Below are positions 26,485 to 35,653 of a stretch of DNA of 64,000 nucleotides, one piece after another (the stretch's first letter is position 1; the number at the start of each line of letters is the position of its first letter). Where the stretch lies: NCBI GenBank assembly GCA_033851955.1, contig JAWSVK010000001.1, positions 62,001 to 126,000 on the forward strand. Reading direction: 5' to 3'. The DNA is from Profundibacter sp033851955 (GTDB lineage: Bacteria > Pseudomonadota > Alphaproteobacteria > Rhodobacterales > Rhodobacteraceae). The translations under genes and the position numbers were made by a program. The notes below the pieces were generated by a model. The model was not told where the DNA came from and ran no database searches. It saw nothing but the letters and a program-made list of their open reading frames with translations.

Positions 26485-26535
26485 TTTGTGCCCTTGAGTG
26501 TTAAGGCTATTCTAGGAAATGTGTCAGACGCAAGC

Positions 26536-26568
26536 AAGCCATTGTATTTTGGCAATGGCTTCGTTTTT
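26536..26568 (+). terminator. orphan terminator-like hairpin in the aroQ leader
   Basis: AAGCCATTG (26536-26544) and CAATGGCTT (26553-26561) form a perfect 9-bp stem followed by CGTTTTT on the plus strand. No plus-strand gene lies upstream. On the minus strand it falls in the aroQ leader, where it lacks a T tract. Confidence 0.5.
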
Positions 26569-26935
26569 CGGAGCCTGAGGTCGTTTTCTTTTGCTTTAGG
26601 AGTGAAGCGATGGGATTTGTGAGAGCGGAGTGGGTGAGAAATGTTCGGTAAGATGCTGGTATATTGTGATATTCAGCGTTTTCACTATTTTCAATATTTA
26701 ACATAATACTGATTATGCGTAATAAATTAGGGCTGAATATGGAACCGAGAACGCCAAATTTATTGCCCCTGCTATTTCCGAGTCCAAGGCTTTTAGAAAG
26801 ACTCTTAAGCCATTGGAATTATGCACGGCTACAACGACACTCGGCAAGTCGACTGGAGCGACGGGTAACGGATACTAGGCCAACGCCGCTAAGGCACGGC
26901 CCAGTGGTTTACGCCGCGTTTCACGGCATTTTTGG
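26569..26935. other. gap without supportable gene
   Basis: This 367-base stretch is AT-rich in its first half and has no convincing gene. The plus strand has a 50-codon open frame without start codon ending at a TAG near 26878 (protein-like ENAKFIAPAISESKAFRK) and a 74-codon frame with skewed composition. Both could be decayed coding DNA. The aroQ promoter must lie at its left. Confidence 0.4.
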
Positions 26936-27751
26936 CTAGATAATCGCACCTCGTACCTTGGCTGACACCCATTCGGAAATCACCACCGCAAGTAGGATCA
27001 CCAGCAGGATAAGGCTGACCTGGGTCCACGACAGCACGTTCATCGAAGCATTCAATTGCAAGCCAATACCCCCTGCCCCAACCAGTCCCAAAACGGTGCT
27101 TTCGCGAATGTTGATATCCCAACGAAAGACCGCAATGCCGGCAAAGGACGGCATGATCTGCGGCATAATGCCAAAAACCAAAATCTGCCACGGGCGCGCG
27201 CCTGTCGCGGTGATCGCTTCGACCTGTACCTCGTCGATTTCCTCAATCGCCTCATACAGCAGCTTGGCGCAAAATCCGATAGAACGGATCGAAATGGCGA
27301 TAACTCCCGCCAACACACCAGGACCAACGATCGAGACCAGTAACAGCGCCCAAATCAACGAATTGACGGACCGCGAGGACACGATCAATAGCAATGCAAG
27401 CGGCCGGATAAACAACCTGCTCGGCGTGGTGTTGCGCGCGGCCAAAAAGGCAATCGGAAACGCCATGATCAGCGAAAATATGGTGCCAAGTGTCGCAATG
27501 TTAACAGTGTCCCAAATCGGACGCCAAAGCGTGTCGATGTAGGACCACTTTGGTGGAAATGCCCGCGTTATGATGTCAGCCGCCGCGTCAGGAGCTGTTC
27601 TGAAGTAATACCATTCAGTGCCGTCCGAAATCGCTTTCCAGGCCCATAGGAAAGCGATCGTTCCTGCCATCCATCCGGCCCATCGTAACAATTGCGCATT
27701 GCGATCGCGGACCTGCCAGATTTTCTGCCCGTTCTTTTCAAATGTTGGCAT
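26936..27751 (-). CDS. phnE: phosphonate ABC transporter permease PhnE (second copy)
   Basis: The 271-residue permease has about six helices, a central binding-protein-dependent transport segment and the PhnE-typical STVLGLVGAGGIGLQLNASMN region near residue 230. It lies one base downstream of another PhnE-like permease, so the two likely form a heterodimeric channel with the PhnC ATPase. It is the last gene of the phnD-phnC-phnE-phnE series. Confidence 0.9.
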   Translation of the reverse strand: MPTFEKNGQKIWQVRDRNAQLLRWAGWMAGTIAFLWAWKAISDGTEWYYFRTAPDAAADIITRAFPPKWSYIDTLWRPIWDTVNIATLGTIFSLIMAFPIAFLAARNTTPSRLFIRPLALLLIVSSRSVNSLIWALLLVSIVGPGVLAGVIAISIRSIGFCAKLLYEAIEEIDEVQVEAITATGARPWQILVFGIMPQIMPSFAGIAVFRWDINIRESTVLGLVGAGGIGLQLNASMNVLSWTQVSLILLVILLAVVISEWVSAKVRGAII

Positions 27752-27752
27752 G

Positions 27753-28565
27753 CTATTGCATCCTTTCGCGGATAACGCCGGAGAGGTATTCCAACACCAG
27801 CACCGTCAAAATGATGATCATCAAAATGGCGGCAACCGAGTCAAATTCGTAGCGATCAAATGCGGTGTTCAACGTCGCTCCAATGCCGCCTGCCCCGACC
27901 AATCCGAGCACAGCAGATTCGCGAAAATTAATGTCCAAACGGTACATCGAAAGGCCAACCAACCGCGCCATGACTTGGGGTTGTATGCCAAAGTTGATCC
28001 ATTGTAACCAACCTGCCCCCGTGGATTGGATTGCTTCTGGCGCAACCATGCTCATGCTTTCGATGTCCTCGGCCAACAGCTTTGACAAAAACCCGATCGT
28101 TGCAAAACTTAAGGTCAAGAACCCAGCCAAGGGGCCAAAACCGAAGATCTTCACCAGAATAATCGCTACGATAATTTCATTTAGGGCCCGTGAAATCGCA
28201 ACGATAAACCGACACACCAGATAGACTGGCAGCGGTGCAATATTGCGTGCGGCGCCCAATGCTATCGGGATCGAGATGGCGATTCCCACCACCGTCGAGG
28301 CAATGGTCATCACGACGCTTTCCATGAATCCTGTGTAAATATCCGACCAGCGCGATGTGAAATCGGGGTTGGCAAAACCGAGAATGAATTGCCAGCCTCT
28401 GTCCAACCCGCGATAGATGCGCGCCCAGTTCACATCAATGGTGGAGAAAGCAAAATAGAGGTAAACCACCGCCAACAGCAACAGGCCCCAGCGCAAAGCC
28501 GGGTTGCGGATGAAGTTTGGTTTTTTCCACGGCTGACCGACAACAGCCGAAAGTTCAGCTGTCAT
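27753..28565 (-). CDS. phnE: phosphonate ABC transporter permease PhnE (first copy)
   Basis: The 270-residue permease shares the SAVLGLVGAGGIGATLNTAFD segment with its neighbour and has six predicted helices. The ATG at 28565 is chosen because it begins eleven bases inside the ATPase stop, a normal coupling, whereas the frame open to 28634 would overlap the ATPase gene by 80 bases. Partner of the following permease and of PhnC in phosphonate or related organophosphorus import. Confidence 0.88.
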   Translation of the reverse strand: MTAELSAVVGQPWKKPNFIRNPALRWGLLLLAVVYLYFAFSTIDVNWARIYRGLDRGWQFILGFANPDFTSRWSDIYTGFMESVVMTIASTVVGIAISIPIALGAARNIAPLPVYLVCRFIVAISRALNEIIVAIILVKIFGFGPLAGFLTLSFATIGFLSKLLAEDIESMSMVAPEAIQSTGAGWLQWINFGIQPQVMARLVGLSMYRLDINFRESAVLGLVGAGGIGATLNTAFDRYEFDSVAAILMIIILTVLVLEYLSGVIRERMQ

Positions 28566-29358
28566 TTTCAGGCTCCGCATCATTGTCCCCGTCTTCGATT
28601 TTCTCGATGGTGGCTTCCCAGTCTTCCTCGCCATAGATTTGCGTCAACACATCTGGGGTCAAATCATCAGGCCCGCCATCAAACACCATTTCACCCAGCT
28701 TGAGGCCGATCACTCTTTCCACAAACATTTGTGCCAGCGCCACGTCGTGGATGTTAATGATCGCTGCCAATCCGCGTTCATCACACAGCTCACAGATCAG
28801 CCGCATGATTTGACGTGATGTTTTAGGGTCGAGGGACGCTGTCGGCTCATCGACCAGCAAAAGGGCTGGATCTTGGATCAGGGCGCGGGCAATCCCGACC
28901 CGTTGGCGTTGTCCGCCTGACAGCTCATCGGCGCGTTTGTCGGCCATGTGCAACAGACCAACGCGGTCCAGCAGCCGGTAGGCTTCATCGACATCTTTTT
29001 GCGGAAATTTGCGAAAGAAACTGCGCCAAAACCCGACATAACCCAGCCGGCCTGACAGCACGTTTTCCATCACCGTCAGCCGTTCCACCAGTGCGTATTC
29101 TTGAAATATCATTCCCATGCGGCGGCGCTCGCGGCGCAGGCCGGATGCATTCAACGCGGTCAACTCAATGTCGCCCAAGAAGGCCTTGCCGCTGCTGGGC
29201 ACGACCAATTGGTTAATGCAACGGATCAAGGTGGATTTACCCGCCCCCGAGGGGCCAATCAACGCCAACACCTGCCCCGCCGGAATGTCCAATGTCACAG
29301 CCTTTAGGGCCATATCGCCTGTTTTATAGGTCTTTGTTAGCTGTTCCAGCCTTAACAT
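28555..29358 (-). CDS. phnC: phosphonate ABC transporter ATP-binding protein
   Basis: The 267-residue ATPase has Walker A GPSGAGKST (residues 35-43), Q-loop FQEYALVERLT, signature LSGGQRQRVGIARAL and Walker B LLVDEPTASLD. An acidic C-terminal extension (IEDGDNDAEPENDS) closes the protein. The ATG at 29358 is preferred since the fold begins at once (MLRLEQLTKTY) and AGGTG precedes it; the open frame continues to 29415. PhnC powers phosphonate uptake. Confidence 0.92.
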   Translation of the reverse strand: MLRLEQLTKTYKTGDMALKAVTLDIPAGQVLALIGPSGAGKSTLIRCINQLVVPSSGKAFLGDIELTALNASGLRRERRRMGMIFQEYALVERLTVMENVLSGRLGYVGFWRSFFRKFPQKDVDEAYRLLDRVGLLHMADKRADELSGGQRQRVGIARALIQDPALLLVDEPTASLDPKTSRQIMRLICELCDERGLAAIINIHDVALAQMFVERVIGLKLGEMVFDGGPDDLTPDVLTQIYGEEDWEATIEKIEDGDNDAEPENDS

Positions 29359-29433
29359 AGTTCTGCACCTGCCCTTAATTATAGCTGCGGCGACCAGATC
29401 AACTGGTCGCCGCAAATCAGTTTGCTCTAGCGA

Positions 29434-30408
29434 CTATTCGCAGGAATATGATACGCCATTGGCTGTATCGATCTTACGGATCACTTCCCAGAATGCCTGA
29501 TATGTCATTGGGATGAACTGTGCCTCTTTGGATTTTGAGAACTCTTCTTGCAACGAGGTCCCTTCCCAATCAAAACTAAAGAACGCGTCCTTAATAGAGG
29601 CCTGCAATTCAGGTGTCAGATTGTAAACCGTGCCAAACCCTGTGGTTGGGAAGGTTTGCGATTTATAGATGGTGACAACCTGATCTGCAGTGATCACGCC
29701 GCGCTGAACCATACGGTCGCGCACAGAGTTGGCGATCGACGCGGCCATATAGTCTTTGTTGGCCACACCCAGGATCGAATTGTCGTGCTTGCCCGAATAA
29801 ACCGGCTCAAAATCGCGCTCGGGGATCATGTCAAAATCGGATTTCAAAATGGCGGATGGCGCCTTGAAGCCAGAGTTTGAGGTGGGCGACGTAAAGGCCA
29901 ACTGCTTGCCTTTGATGTCTTCGACTTTTTCGATGCCAGAGCCTGGATAGGTCAGGATTTCCATCTCATAGCCAAAGCTGCCGTCTTCTTTGGCCATGAT
30001 TGTAAACGGGCTAAAGCCAGCGCAGTTCACAGCCAGCGGGTTGGATCCTGTGTTAAAGCCCGCGATGTGCAAACGGCCTGAACGCATGGCCTCAATTTGA
30101 GCGGCGTTGGATTGAACCGGAAAAAACAACACGTCTTTGCCAGTTTTAGCTTCGAGGTGGGTTAGGAAATCAGACCATGCTTCTTTGTAAACGGCAGGGT
30201 CTTCTACTGGTGTGTAGGCAAAGACCAACGTGTCCGGATCCAGCAACATGCTGGCGTCGGTCGGGGTGTCGGCGATCAGATCGCCGTTGGTGTCACAGAA
30301 CCGTTTGTCCAGATCGCCGCGCTCGCATTCTGCGGCAAAAGCTGTGCCTGCGCTCATTGCGAATGCCGCCACGATGGCCGCTGTCGATAAAAGTTTATTA
30401 AGCTGCAT
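29434..30408 (-). CDS. phnD: phosphonate/phosphate substrate-binding protein
   Basis: The 324-residue precursor has a signal peptide ending GTAFA at residue 25 and the PhnD/PtxB-type core (TLVFAYTPVEDPAVYKEAW, QSNAAQIEAMRSGRLHIAGFNTGS). The periplasmic protein delivers phosphonate, phosphite or a similar anion to the PhnCEE transporter. It is the first gene of the operon and starts 188 bases from the divergent Na/Pi cotransporter. Upstream I see only a single CTGTC half site rather than a full Pho box. No phosphonate-degradation genes are in the window. Confidence 0.92.
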   Translation of the reverse strand: MQLNKLLSTAAIVAAFAMSAGTAFAAECERGDLDKRFCDTNGDLIADTPTDASMLLDPDTLVFAYTPVEDPAVYKEAWSDFLTHLEAKTGKDVLFFPVQSNAAQIEAMRSGRLHIAGFNTGSNPLAVNCAGFSPFTIMAKEDGSFGYEMEILTYPGSGIEKVEDIKGKQLAFTSPTSNSGFKAPSAILKSDFDMIPERDFEPVYSGKHDNSILGVANKDYMAASIANSVRDRMVQRGVITADQVVTIYKSQTFPTTGFGTVYNLTPELQASIKDAFFSFDWEGTSLQEEFSKSKEAQFIPMTYQAFWEVIRKIDTANGVSYSCE

Positions 30409-30596
30409 TTCATCCTCCCAGATGTCCGTGTTTTCATCAACGACAGGCTAGCCAAACCTTAGGTCTTAGCAAGGATTAAACAGGCCATTTTTAATTCATA
30501 CGTTAACAATATTACAATCGGAGGGCGGCTAATTCGCTTGTAAATTTGAGGTGAAAGTCTAAGAAACACTAAGTTTATAAGAGAAGAGAGACAGCA

Positions 30597-32261
30597 GTGC
30601 TTCTATTTATCCTAAATCTAGCCGGGGCCGCGGCCCTGTTGTTATGGTCGGTTCGCATCATCCGCACCGGTGTGCAGCGGGCATTCAAATCCGAATTGCG
30701 CAACTGGCTTCGGCGTTCATCAACGAACCCACCTTTGGCCGCCGGCACCGGTGTTTTTGCGGCAATCTTGTTGCAAAGCTCAACGGCGGTGGCGTTGTTG
30801 GTGACGAATTTCGCCACCAAAGGCACGTTGACTGTGACCGTCGGCTTGGCGATTTTTCTAGGGGCCGATTTGGGCTCGGCGATTGTGACACAGATATTGC
30901 TGGTGCGCGCAGAATGGTTGGTGCCGTTTTTGTTGCTGGTCGGGGTTGCGTTGTTCCTGAAGGGCGAAAAATCCAAAACCCGTCAGGTTGGGCGCATTGT
31001 CATCGGCTTGGCACTGGTGCTGGTGTCCTTGGACATGATCCGTGCGGCCACCGACCCGATCCGTGACAGTGCTGCGATTGCGCCACTTGCCGGCTTTCTG
31101 GGCCAAGATTTGTTTTCTGCCTTTGTGGTTGGTGCATTGCTGGCTTGGGCGATGCATTCCAGCGTGGCGGCGGTTTTGATGTTTGTGACCTTCGCGGCCC
31201 AAGGCCTGCTGCCCGTAGAGGCTGTGATGGCAATGGTGCTTGGTGCCAATCTGGGCGGCTCGTTCATCCCGTTCACGCTGACCTTGGGGGCCAAAGCTTC
31301 GGCGCGTATCATTGTAATTGGCAATTTGGTGTTGCGGGGCGGCGGGGCGTTGATTGTGCTTTTGCTGCTGGTCAATACGGCCTTGCCTTTGGACTATTTA
31401 GGTACAACAGGGGCGCGTCAGGCGATCAACCTGCACTTGGCATACAACTTGGCTGTATTGCTGGCTGGCTTAGTGCTGATCAAACCCGTTACTCGATTTT
31501 TGGACAGCATGATCAGTGACACGCATTCGGATCAGTCTGTTGGGGCAGAACGGATATCGGCGCTGGACGAAACCGTGCTCGAGGTGCCCGAACGCGCCCT
31601 GGCCTGCGCGTCACGCGAGGTGTTGCGGATTGGCGAAACCATTGAGGCAATGCTGTCGCCGGTTATGGAATTATATGCCGGTTGGGACGATACTGTCGCC
31701 AATAACGTCAATATCAATGAGGCCAACGTAAATGCGATGCATTTTGAGACCAAACTGTATTTGGCCAAACTGCACCAGAACAAATTGTCCAAAGAAGACG
31801 CCAGCACCAGCATGGAGCTGTCGTCTGTAGCGATTAACCTTGAATCGGCAGGCGACGTGATTTCAAAAAATCTGCTGAGGATGGCTCAGAAGATTTCCGA
31901 TAAGGGGCTACAGTTTTCGCCCGAGGGGTGGAAAGAATTATGCGATTTCCATGACCGTGTTTTATCAAATGTACAGCTTTCATTGAATGTATTGATGACC
32001 AACAGCGTAGAATCCGCCCGCCAGCTGGTTGAAGAGAAAGAAGCGGTGCGAGATGTGGAACAAAAGCTTCAACGCCGTCACCTAGAGCGCCTTCGTAAAG
32101 GCACCACGGACAGTATTGAAACCAGTAACATCCATCAGGAAACCCTGCGGGCCATGAAGCAAATCAACACCGCCGTTTCAATGGTGGCCTATTCGATCCT
32201 GATCGACACGGGTGAGCTGCTGCAAAGTAGATTGACCGAACAAAATGAAGAACACGGCTAA
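30597..32261 (+). CDS. Na/Pi cotransporter family protein with C-terminal PhoU-like domain
   Basis: The 554-residue protein starts with GTG. It has two inverted Na/Pi repeats (LLQSSTAVALLV near residue 58 and MHSSVAAVLMFV near 185) carrying the QSS-type substrate motif, followed from about residue 315 by a soluble PhoU-like helical domain. It should move phosphate with sodium across the inner membrane. Divergence from phnDCEE suggests common control by phosphorus supply. Confidence 0.88.
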   Translation: MLLFILNLAGAAALLLWSVRIIRTGVQRAFKSELRNWLRRSSTNPPLAAGTGVFAAILLQSSTAVALLVTNFATKGTLTVTVGLAIFLGADLGSAIVTQILLVRAEWLVPFLLLVGVALFLKGEKSKTRQVGRIVIGLALVLVSLDMIRAATDPIRDSAAIAPLAGFLGQDLFSAFVVGALLAWAMHSSVAAVLMFVTFAAQGLLPVEAVMAMVLGANLGGSFIPFTLTLGAKASARIIVIGNLVLRGGGALIVLLLLVNTALPLDYLGTTGARQAINLHLAYNLAVLLAGLVLIKPVTRFLDSMISDTHSDQSVGAERISALDETVLEVPERALACASREVLRIGETIEAMLSPVMELYAGWDDTVANNVNINEANVNAMHFETKLYLAKLHQNKLSKEDASTSMELSSVAINLESAGDVISKNLLRMAQKISDKGLQFSPEGWKELCDFHDRVLSNVQLSLNVLMTNSVESARQLVEEKEAVRDVEQKLQRRHLERLRKGTTDSIETSNIHQETLRAMKQINTAVSMVAYSILIDTGELLQSRLTEQNEEHG

Positions 32262-32273
32262 GGTTGCGCACAC

Positions 32274-32314
32274 GGAAAATTTCAAATTTTCCGACAAAAT
32301 TCGTTACGAATTTT
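32274..32314. terminator. tandem AT-rich hairpins between converging genes
   Basis: GGAAAATTT-C-AAATTTTCC (32274-32292) and AAAATTCG-TTA-CGAATTTT (32296-32314) are two perfect hairpins. The loop of the second is the rlmE stop codon. They probably end both the Na/Pi and rlmE transcripts, but their low GC content is unlike standard terminators. Confidence 0.55.
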
Positions 32315-33026
32315 CCCCGCGAAACCCTGTCGCCACGACAAATTTTTCCGAGCTGTTTGAACGGCTGGCTGGTGGTTTTACGTTGGCGACCTTGGTGAAT
32401 TTTTGTTTCAGCAGTTTTTGCAAATCACCCTCGGCCCCACCGGCCAGAACCTTGGCAATAAATGTGCCGCCCTCTTCTAACACATCAAAGGCGAAGTAAG
32501 CTGCGGCTTCGCACAGCGCCATGATGCGCAGGTGGTCGGTTTGTTTGTGCCCTGACGCGGATGCCGCCATGTCTGACATCACCACATCAGCCTTGCCATC
32601 CAGCCATTGCTTGACCTTGGTGTCTGCATCATCTTCCATGAAATCCAATAGATGGATTTCGGTGCCAGCTATGGGCTCAACTTCTTGAATGTCGATGCCC
32701 AACAAACGGCCAACAGATTTGCCACTGCGCTCGCCCAATGAATTCACCCGTGGCACGGCCACTTGCAACCAGCCCCCGGGCGCGCAGCCCAAATCGACCA
32801 CTCGGGCGCCAGGAACCAAAAAGCGGTATTTGTCGTCCAGCTCCAAAATCTTATAGGCCGCACGGCCGCGATAGCCATCGGTTTGGGCTCGTTTCACATA
32901 GGGATCATTCAGCTGGCGTTCCAGCCACAGGGTCGAGCTAAGCTTACGCCCACGCGCCGTTTTCACCTTGGTGCGCAGATCACGTAACCCACGTCCGCTG
33001 TTGTTTCCTGTTGGTTTCTTAGCCAT
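32304..33026 (-). CDS. rlmE: 23S rRNA (uridine-2'-O-) methyltransferase RlmE
   Basis: The 240-residue FtsJ/RrmJ-family enzyme methylates U2552 of 23S rRNA using SAM. The SAM motif VVDLGCAPGGWLQVA is near residue 80, with DVVMSDMAASASGHKQTDH at about 148 and GGTFIAKVLAGG containing a catalytic lysine. Basic residues at the N-terminus (RDLRTKVKTARGRKL) suit rRNA binding. Its ATG shares a base with the gppA-like stop (TAATG). Confidence 0.95.
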   Translation of the reverse strand: MAKKPTGNNSGRGLRDLRTKVKTARGRKLSSTLWLERQLNDPYVKRAQTDGYRGRAAYKILELDDKYRFLVPGARVVDLGCAPGGWLQVAVPRVNSLGERSGKSVGRLLGIDIQEVEPIAGTEIHLLDFMEDDADTKVKQWLDGKADVVMSDMAASASGHKQTDHLRIMALCEAAAYFAFDVLEEGGTFIAKVLAGGAEGDLQKLLKQKFTKVANVKPPASRSNSSEKFVVATGFRGENS

Positions 33027-34144
33027 TAGACAATTCCATCCTTAAGCACCCCATCGGCGCTCATTTGTGCGTATAGCAGACCTTCTCGCAAACCGCGATC
33101 CGCAACTGACAAACGGTCCGTCGGCCAAACCCGCAGCAAAGCCTGCAAAATCGCCGCGCCTGACATGATCAGTGCTTGGCGATCCCGCCCGATACGCGGA
33201 TCAGCCAGCCGCCCTTTTGGGCCCATCGCCAGATATTCCCGCACCACCGCATCAATTTGACCTGATGACATCATTAACCCGTCGACCTTGTTGCGATCAT
33301 ACCGCCGCAGTCCCAGATGCGAGGCCGCAACCGTGGTCACTGTGCCTGAGGTGCCAACGATCTGAAACCCCTCCATGGTCTGCTCAGATTCGAACGGCGA
33401 AAACCCAGCAAGGTTTTCCTCAAAGTGACAGGACATCAAAGCAAACCGCGCCGCGTCATCTTCAACGTCGTCATAAATCTCGCGCAGGGTTGCGACGCCC
33501 AGTGGCACTGATATCCAGTCCACAACACGGGCATTCGCCGAACTTGCCAAAGAGTGATCTTGCGAAAATCCTTTGTGAAGACGCATGATTGATTTTGCGC
33601 GCTCGGCCTTGGGCACCTTGGAAATATCGATCCAAACCAGTTCCGTTGAGCCGCCGCCAATATCAACGACCAACAGTTGATCCGTGCGTTTTGACACCAG
33701 TGGTGCACATGAAATAACCGCCAAACGGGCTTCTTCTTCGGGCTCGATAATCTCAAGCACCAGACCGGTTTCACGTTTCACCAAACGATGAAAATCTGCC
33801 GCGTTCTTGGCCCGCCGACAGGCTTCGGTGGCGACCAGCCGCATCCTAGATACCTTGTGGGTCTGCAGCTTTTTCTTGCAAATGCGCAGCGCCTGCACCG
33901 TGCGTTTGATCGAGGCTCGACTGAGCCTTCCCGACGTCTCGAGACCCGCCCCAAGCTGGACGGACTTCGAAAAGCTATCAACCACAGTGAATTGATTGCC
34001 ATTTGGTCTGGCAATCAACATGCGGCAACTGTTTGTGCCCAGATCAAGCGCCGCATAAAGCGGGGCCGTGTCAGGCGTTTTTGGCGCGGGGCTGTCGACC
34101 GCTGTGGGGAACGCGCCCGCACCGGACAGACGCTTGGGCGTCAT
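33026..34144 (-). CDS. Ppx/GppA phosphatase family protein
   Basis: The 372-residue ASKHA-fold enzyme shows LDLGTNSCRMLIARP near residue 35, VDIGGGSTELVWID near 158 and GTSGTVTTVAA near 266. It hydrolyses polyphosphate and/or pppGpp in the cytosol. The ATG at 34144 is chosen because GGAGGG lies eight bases upstream; the in-frame ATG at 34159 would itself contain that site. It is coupled to rlmE, a common arrangement in alphaproteobacteria. Confidence 0.92.
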   Translation of the reverse strand: MTPKRLSGAGAFPTAVDSPAPKTPDTAPLYAALDLGTNSCRMLIARPNGNQFTVVDSFSKSVQLGAGLETSGRLSRASIKRTVQALRICKKKLQTHKVSRMRLVATEACRRAKNAADFHRLVKRETGLVLEIIEPEEEARLAVISCAPLVSKRTDQLLVVDIGGGSTELVWIDISKVPKAERAKSIMRLHKGFSQDHSLASSANARVVDWISVPLGVATLREIYDDVEDDAARFALMSCHFEENLAGFSPFESEQTMEGFQIVGTSGTVTTVAASHLGLRRYDRNKVDGLMMSSGQIDAVVREYLAMGPKGRLADPRIGRDRQALIMSGAAILQALLRVWPTDRLSVADRGLREGLLYAQMSADGVLKDGIV

Positions 34145-34385
34145 AAGTACGCCCTCCATTTCAAGTTGGCTTTAAGGTAGTCGCGCAAACCCTGCCGCGC
34201 AAGGTGTGATATGGCCCAATTTCACCGCTTCATGAACATGATGAATATTATTCAGGGGCATATGACTGGCCTTTTGCGTCCCATGCTGCGCAAACAGACG
34301 TCGCAACGTTGCTTTGACGTGTCGAAAACGAACGCCTTATTCGCGGCCGTCCGCGTAAAGCTAGAAAAAGAAAAAGGAATCAGCA
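34145..34385 (+). promoter_or_regulatory. leader/promoter region of the C1 cluster
   Basis: The 241-base divergent spacer contains a 10-bp palindrome GCAACGTTGC (34303-34312) inside ACGTC/GACGT arms and a hairpin CGCGG-CCGT-CCGCG just before the ribosome site GAAAAAGGA. They may regulate the operon, but no riboswitch consensus is met. Confidence 0.3.
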
Positions 34386-34682
34386 ATGCCCGACGTGACC
34401 ATAGTTTACTGGCGAGATATTCCGGCTCAGGTCATTGTGGGTAAGGGACGACGTGCTTCTAAGGTTCAACTGACTGAGCGGTTCGAGCAAGCGATTGATC
34501 GGGCTGCGATGAAGGTGGGTGCTGCTGGTACTGACGCCTATCTGGCTGAGTGGCGCCGTGCGCCTGCTTATGCAGTGGATGGTGATGCGGATCAAATTGC
34601 GGCTGATGAGGCCGCACGGCTTGAAGCAGAGTTTGACAAGGATCGGATCATTCAGCTGATCGACAACGACGGATGGGCCTAG
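34386..34682 (+). CDS. small PF13769-type ('virulence factor') protein of the C1 cluster
   Basis: The 98-residue soluble protein begins PDVTIVYWRDIPAQVIVGKGRR and ends in acidic helices. I recognise the pattern as the small family carelessly named virulence factor that commonly precedes MetF-like genes in alphaproteobacteria. Nothing in it suggests virulence. It is the first gene of the operon and ends 26 bases before the reductase gene. A role as an assembly or accessory subunit of the methyl-transfer system is inferred from position only. Confidence 0.75.
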   Translation: MPDVTIVYWRDIPAQVIVGKGRRASKVQLTERFEQAIDRAAMKVGAAGTDAYLAEWRRAPAYAVDGDADQIAADEAARLEAEFDKDRIIQLIDNDGWA

Positions 34683-34708
34683 GCCCGCGAACATTAAAGG
34701 AAGTCATA

Positions 34709-35644
34709 ATGGCGCTGTTGCAGTTTAAGAAAAAACCCCAAGCCGGCCCCCTGCCCGTCAACCCAGCCCTCGAGGCATTCTTACAGGATTATTCCATTGA
34801 GGTGATGCCACGCACGGCCGAAAAGGTTGAGGATTTCACCACACTGTTGCCCCATGGCACCCGCGTTTACATCGCCCACATCGAGGGCACCCCGATCGAA
34901 GAGATGGTCGCCACCGCCAAACGATTGGCGGCGGATGGTTACAACGTGATGCCGCATTTTCCGGCGCGGATTATTGCCGACAAAGCCATGCTTGGCGACT
35001 GGATCGCCCGCTACCAAGGCGAGGCCGGGGTTGATCAAGCCTTGCTGCTGGCAGGTGGCGTGGACAAACCGCACGGCGATTTTGAAAGCTCAATGCAGTT
35101 GATGGAAAGCGGGCTGTTTGACGCGGCCGGGTTCAAACATCTGCATGTGGCGGGCCACCCCGAGGGCAACCGCGATATTGATCCGGATGGTTCGGACAAA
35201 AACGTCATGGACGCGCTGCGCTGGAAACAGGATTTCGCCAATCGCACAGATGCGAAAATGGCGCTGGCCACACAGTTTGCCTTTGAGGCAAAGCCGTTGA
35301 TCGCATGGGCTGATGCGCTTGCCGATGCGGGCATCGACATTCCGATCCATATCGGCATCGCTGGCCCTGCCAAGCTGCAAACTTTGGTCAAATTCGCTAT
35401 TGCTTGTGGTGTTGGTGCCTCGCTGAAAGTCTTGCAAAAACGCGCCAAGGATGTGACCAAACTGTTGTTGCCGTTTGAGCCAACGGATCTGGTGACTGAA
35501 TTGGCCAACCATAAGGCGGCCAACCCCAATTTTAACATCGAGCGGGTGCACTTCTTTCCGCTGGGTGGTATCAAAACCAACGCCAACTGGGCCATCGCCC
35601 ATGGTGGCAAATCGGCCATTCCGGCCAAGCCAATTGAACATTAA
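34709..35644 (+). CDS. methylenetetrahydrofolate reductase-like protein
   Basis: The 311-residue protein belongs to the MetF/MTHFR TIM-barrel family, as shown by EVMPRTAEKVEDF at the N-terminus, PHFPARIIAD, LLLAGGVDKPHGDFESS and the C-terminal HFFPLGG. In this setting it would run oxidatively, turning methyl-THF into methylene-THF after a demethylation step. The ATG at 34709 follows AAAGGAAG; the upstream frame to 34673 overlaps the previous gene. It is not a canonical methionine-synthesis metF. Confidence 0.85.
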   Translation: MALLQFKKKPQAGPLPVNPALEAFLQDYSIEVMPRTAEKVEDFTTLLPHGTRVYIAHIEGTPIEEMVATAKRLAADGYNVMPHFPARIIADKAMLGDWIARYQGEAGVDQALLLAGGVDKPHGDFESSMQLMESGLFDAAGFKHLHVAGHPEGNRDIDPDGSDKNVMDALRWKQDFANRTDAKMALATQFAFEAKPLIAWADALADAGIDIPIHIGIAGPAKLQTLVKFAIACGVGASLKVLQKRAKDVTKLLLPFEPTDLVTELANHKAANPNFNIERVHFFPLGGIKTNANWAIAHGGKSAIPAKPIEH

Positions 35645-35653
35645 GGACCTGTC

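Noticed and set aside
26715..26939. 74-codon plus-strand frame
   Set aside because: Skewed Leu/Pro/Arg composition, no ribosome site and no recognisable pattern.
30409..30596. Pho box between phnD and the Na/Pi gene
   Set aside because: Only one CTGTC half site was found; no second repeat at the proper spacing.
34320..34385. SAM-II-type riboswitch before the C1 cluster
   Set aside because: A CGCGG/CCGCG hairpin followed by AAAGCTAGAAAAAG looks vaguely similar, but the loop is only four bases and the pseudoknot partner is missing.
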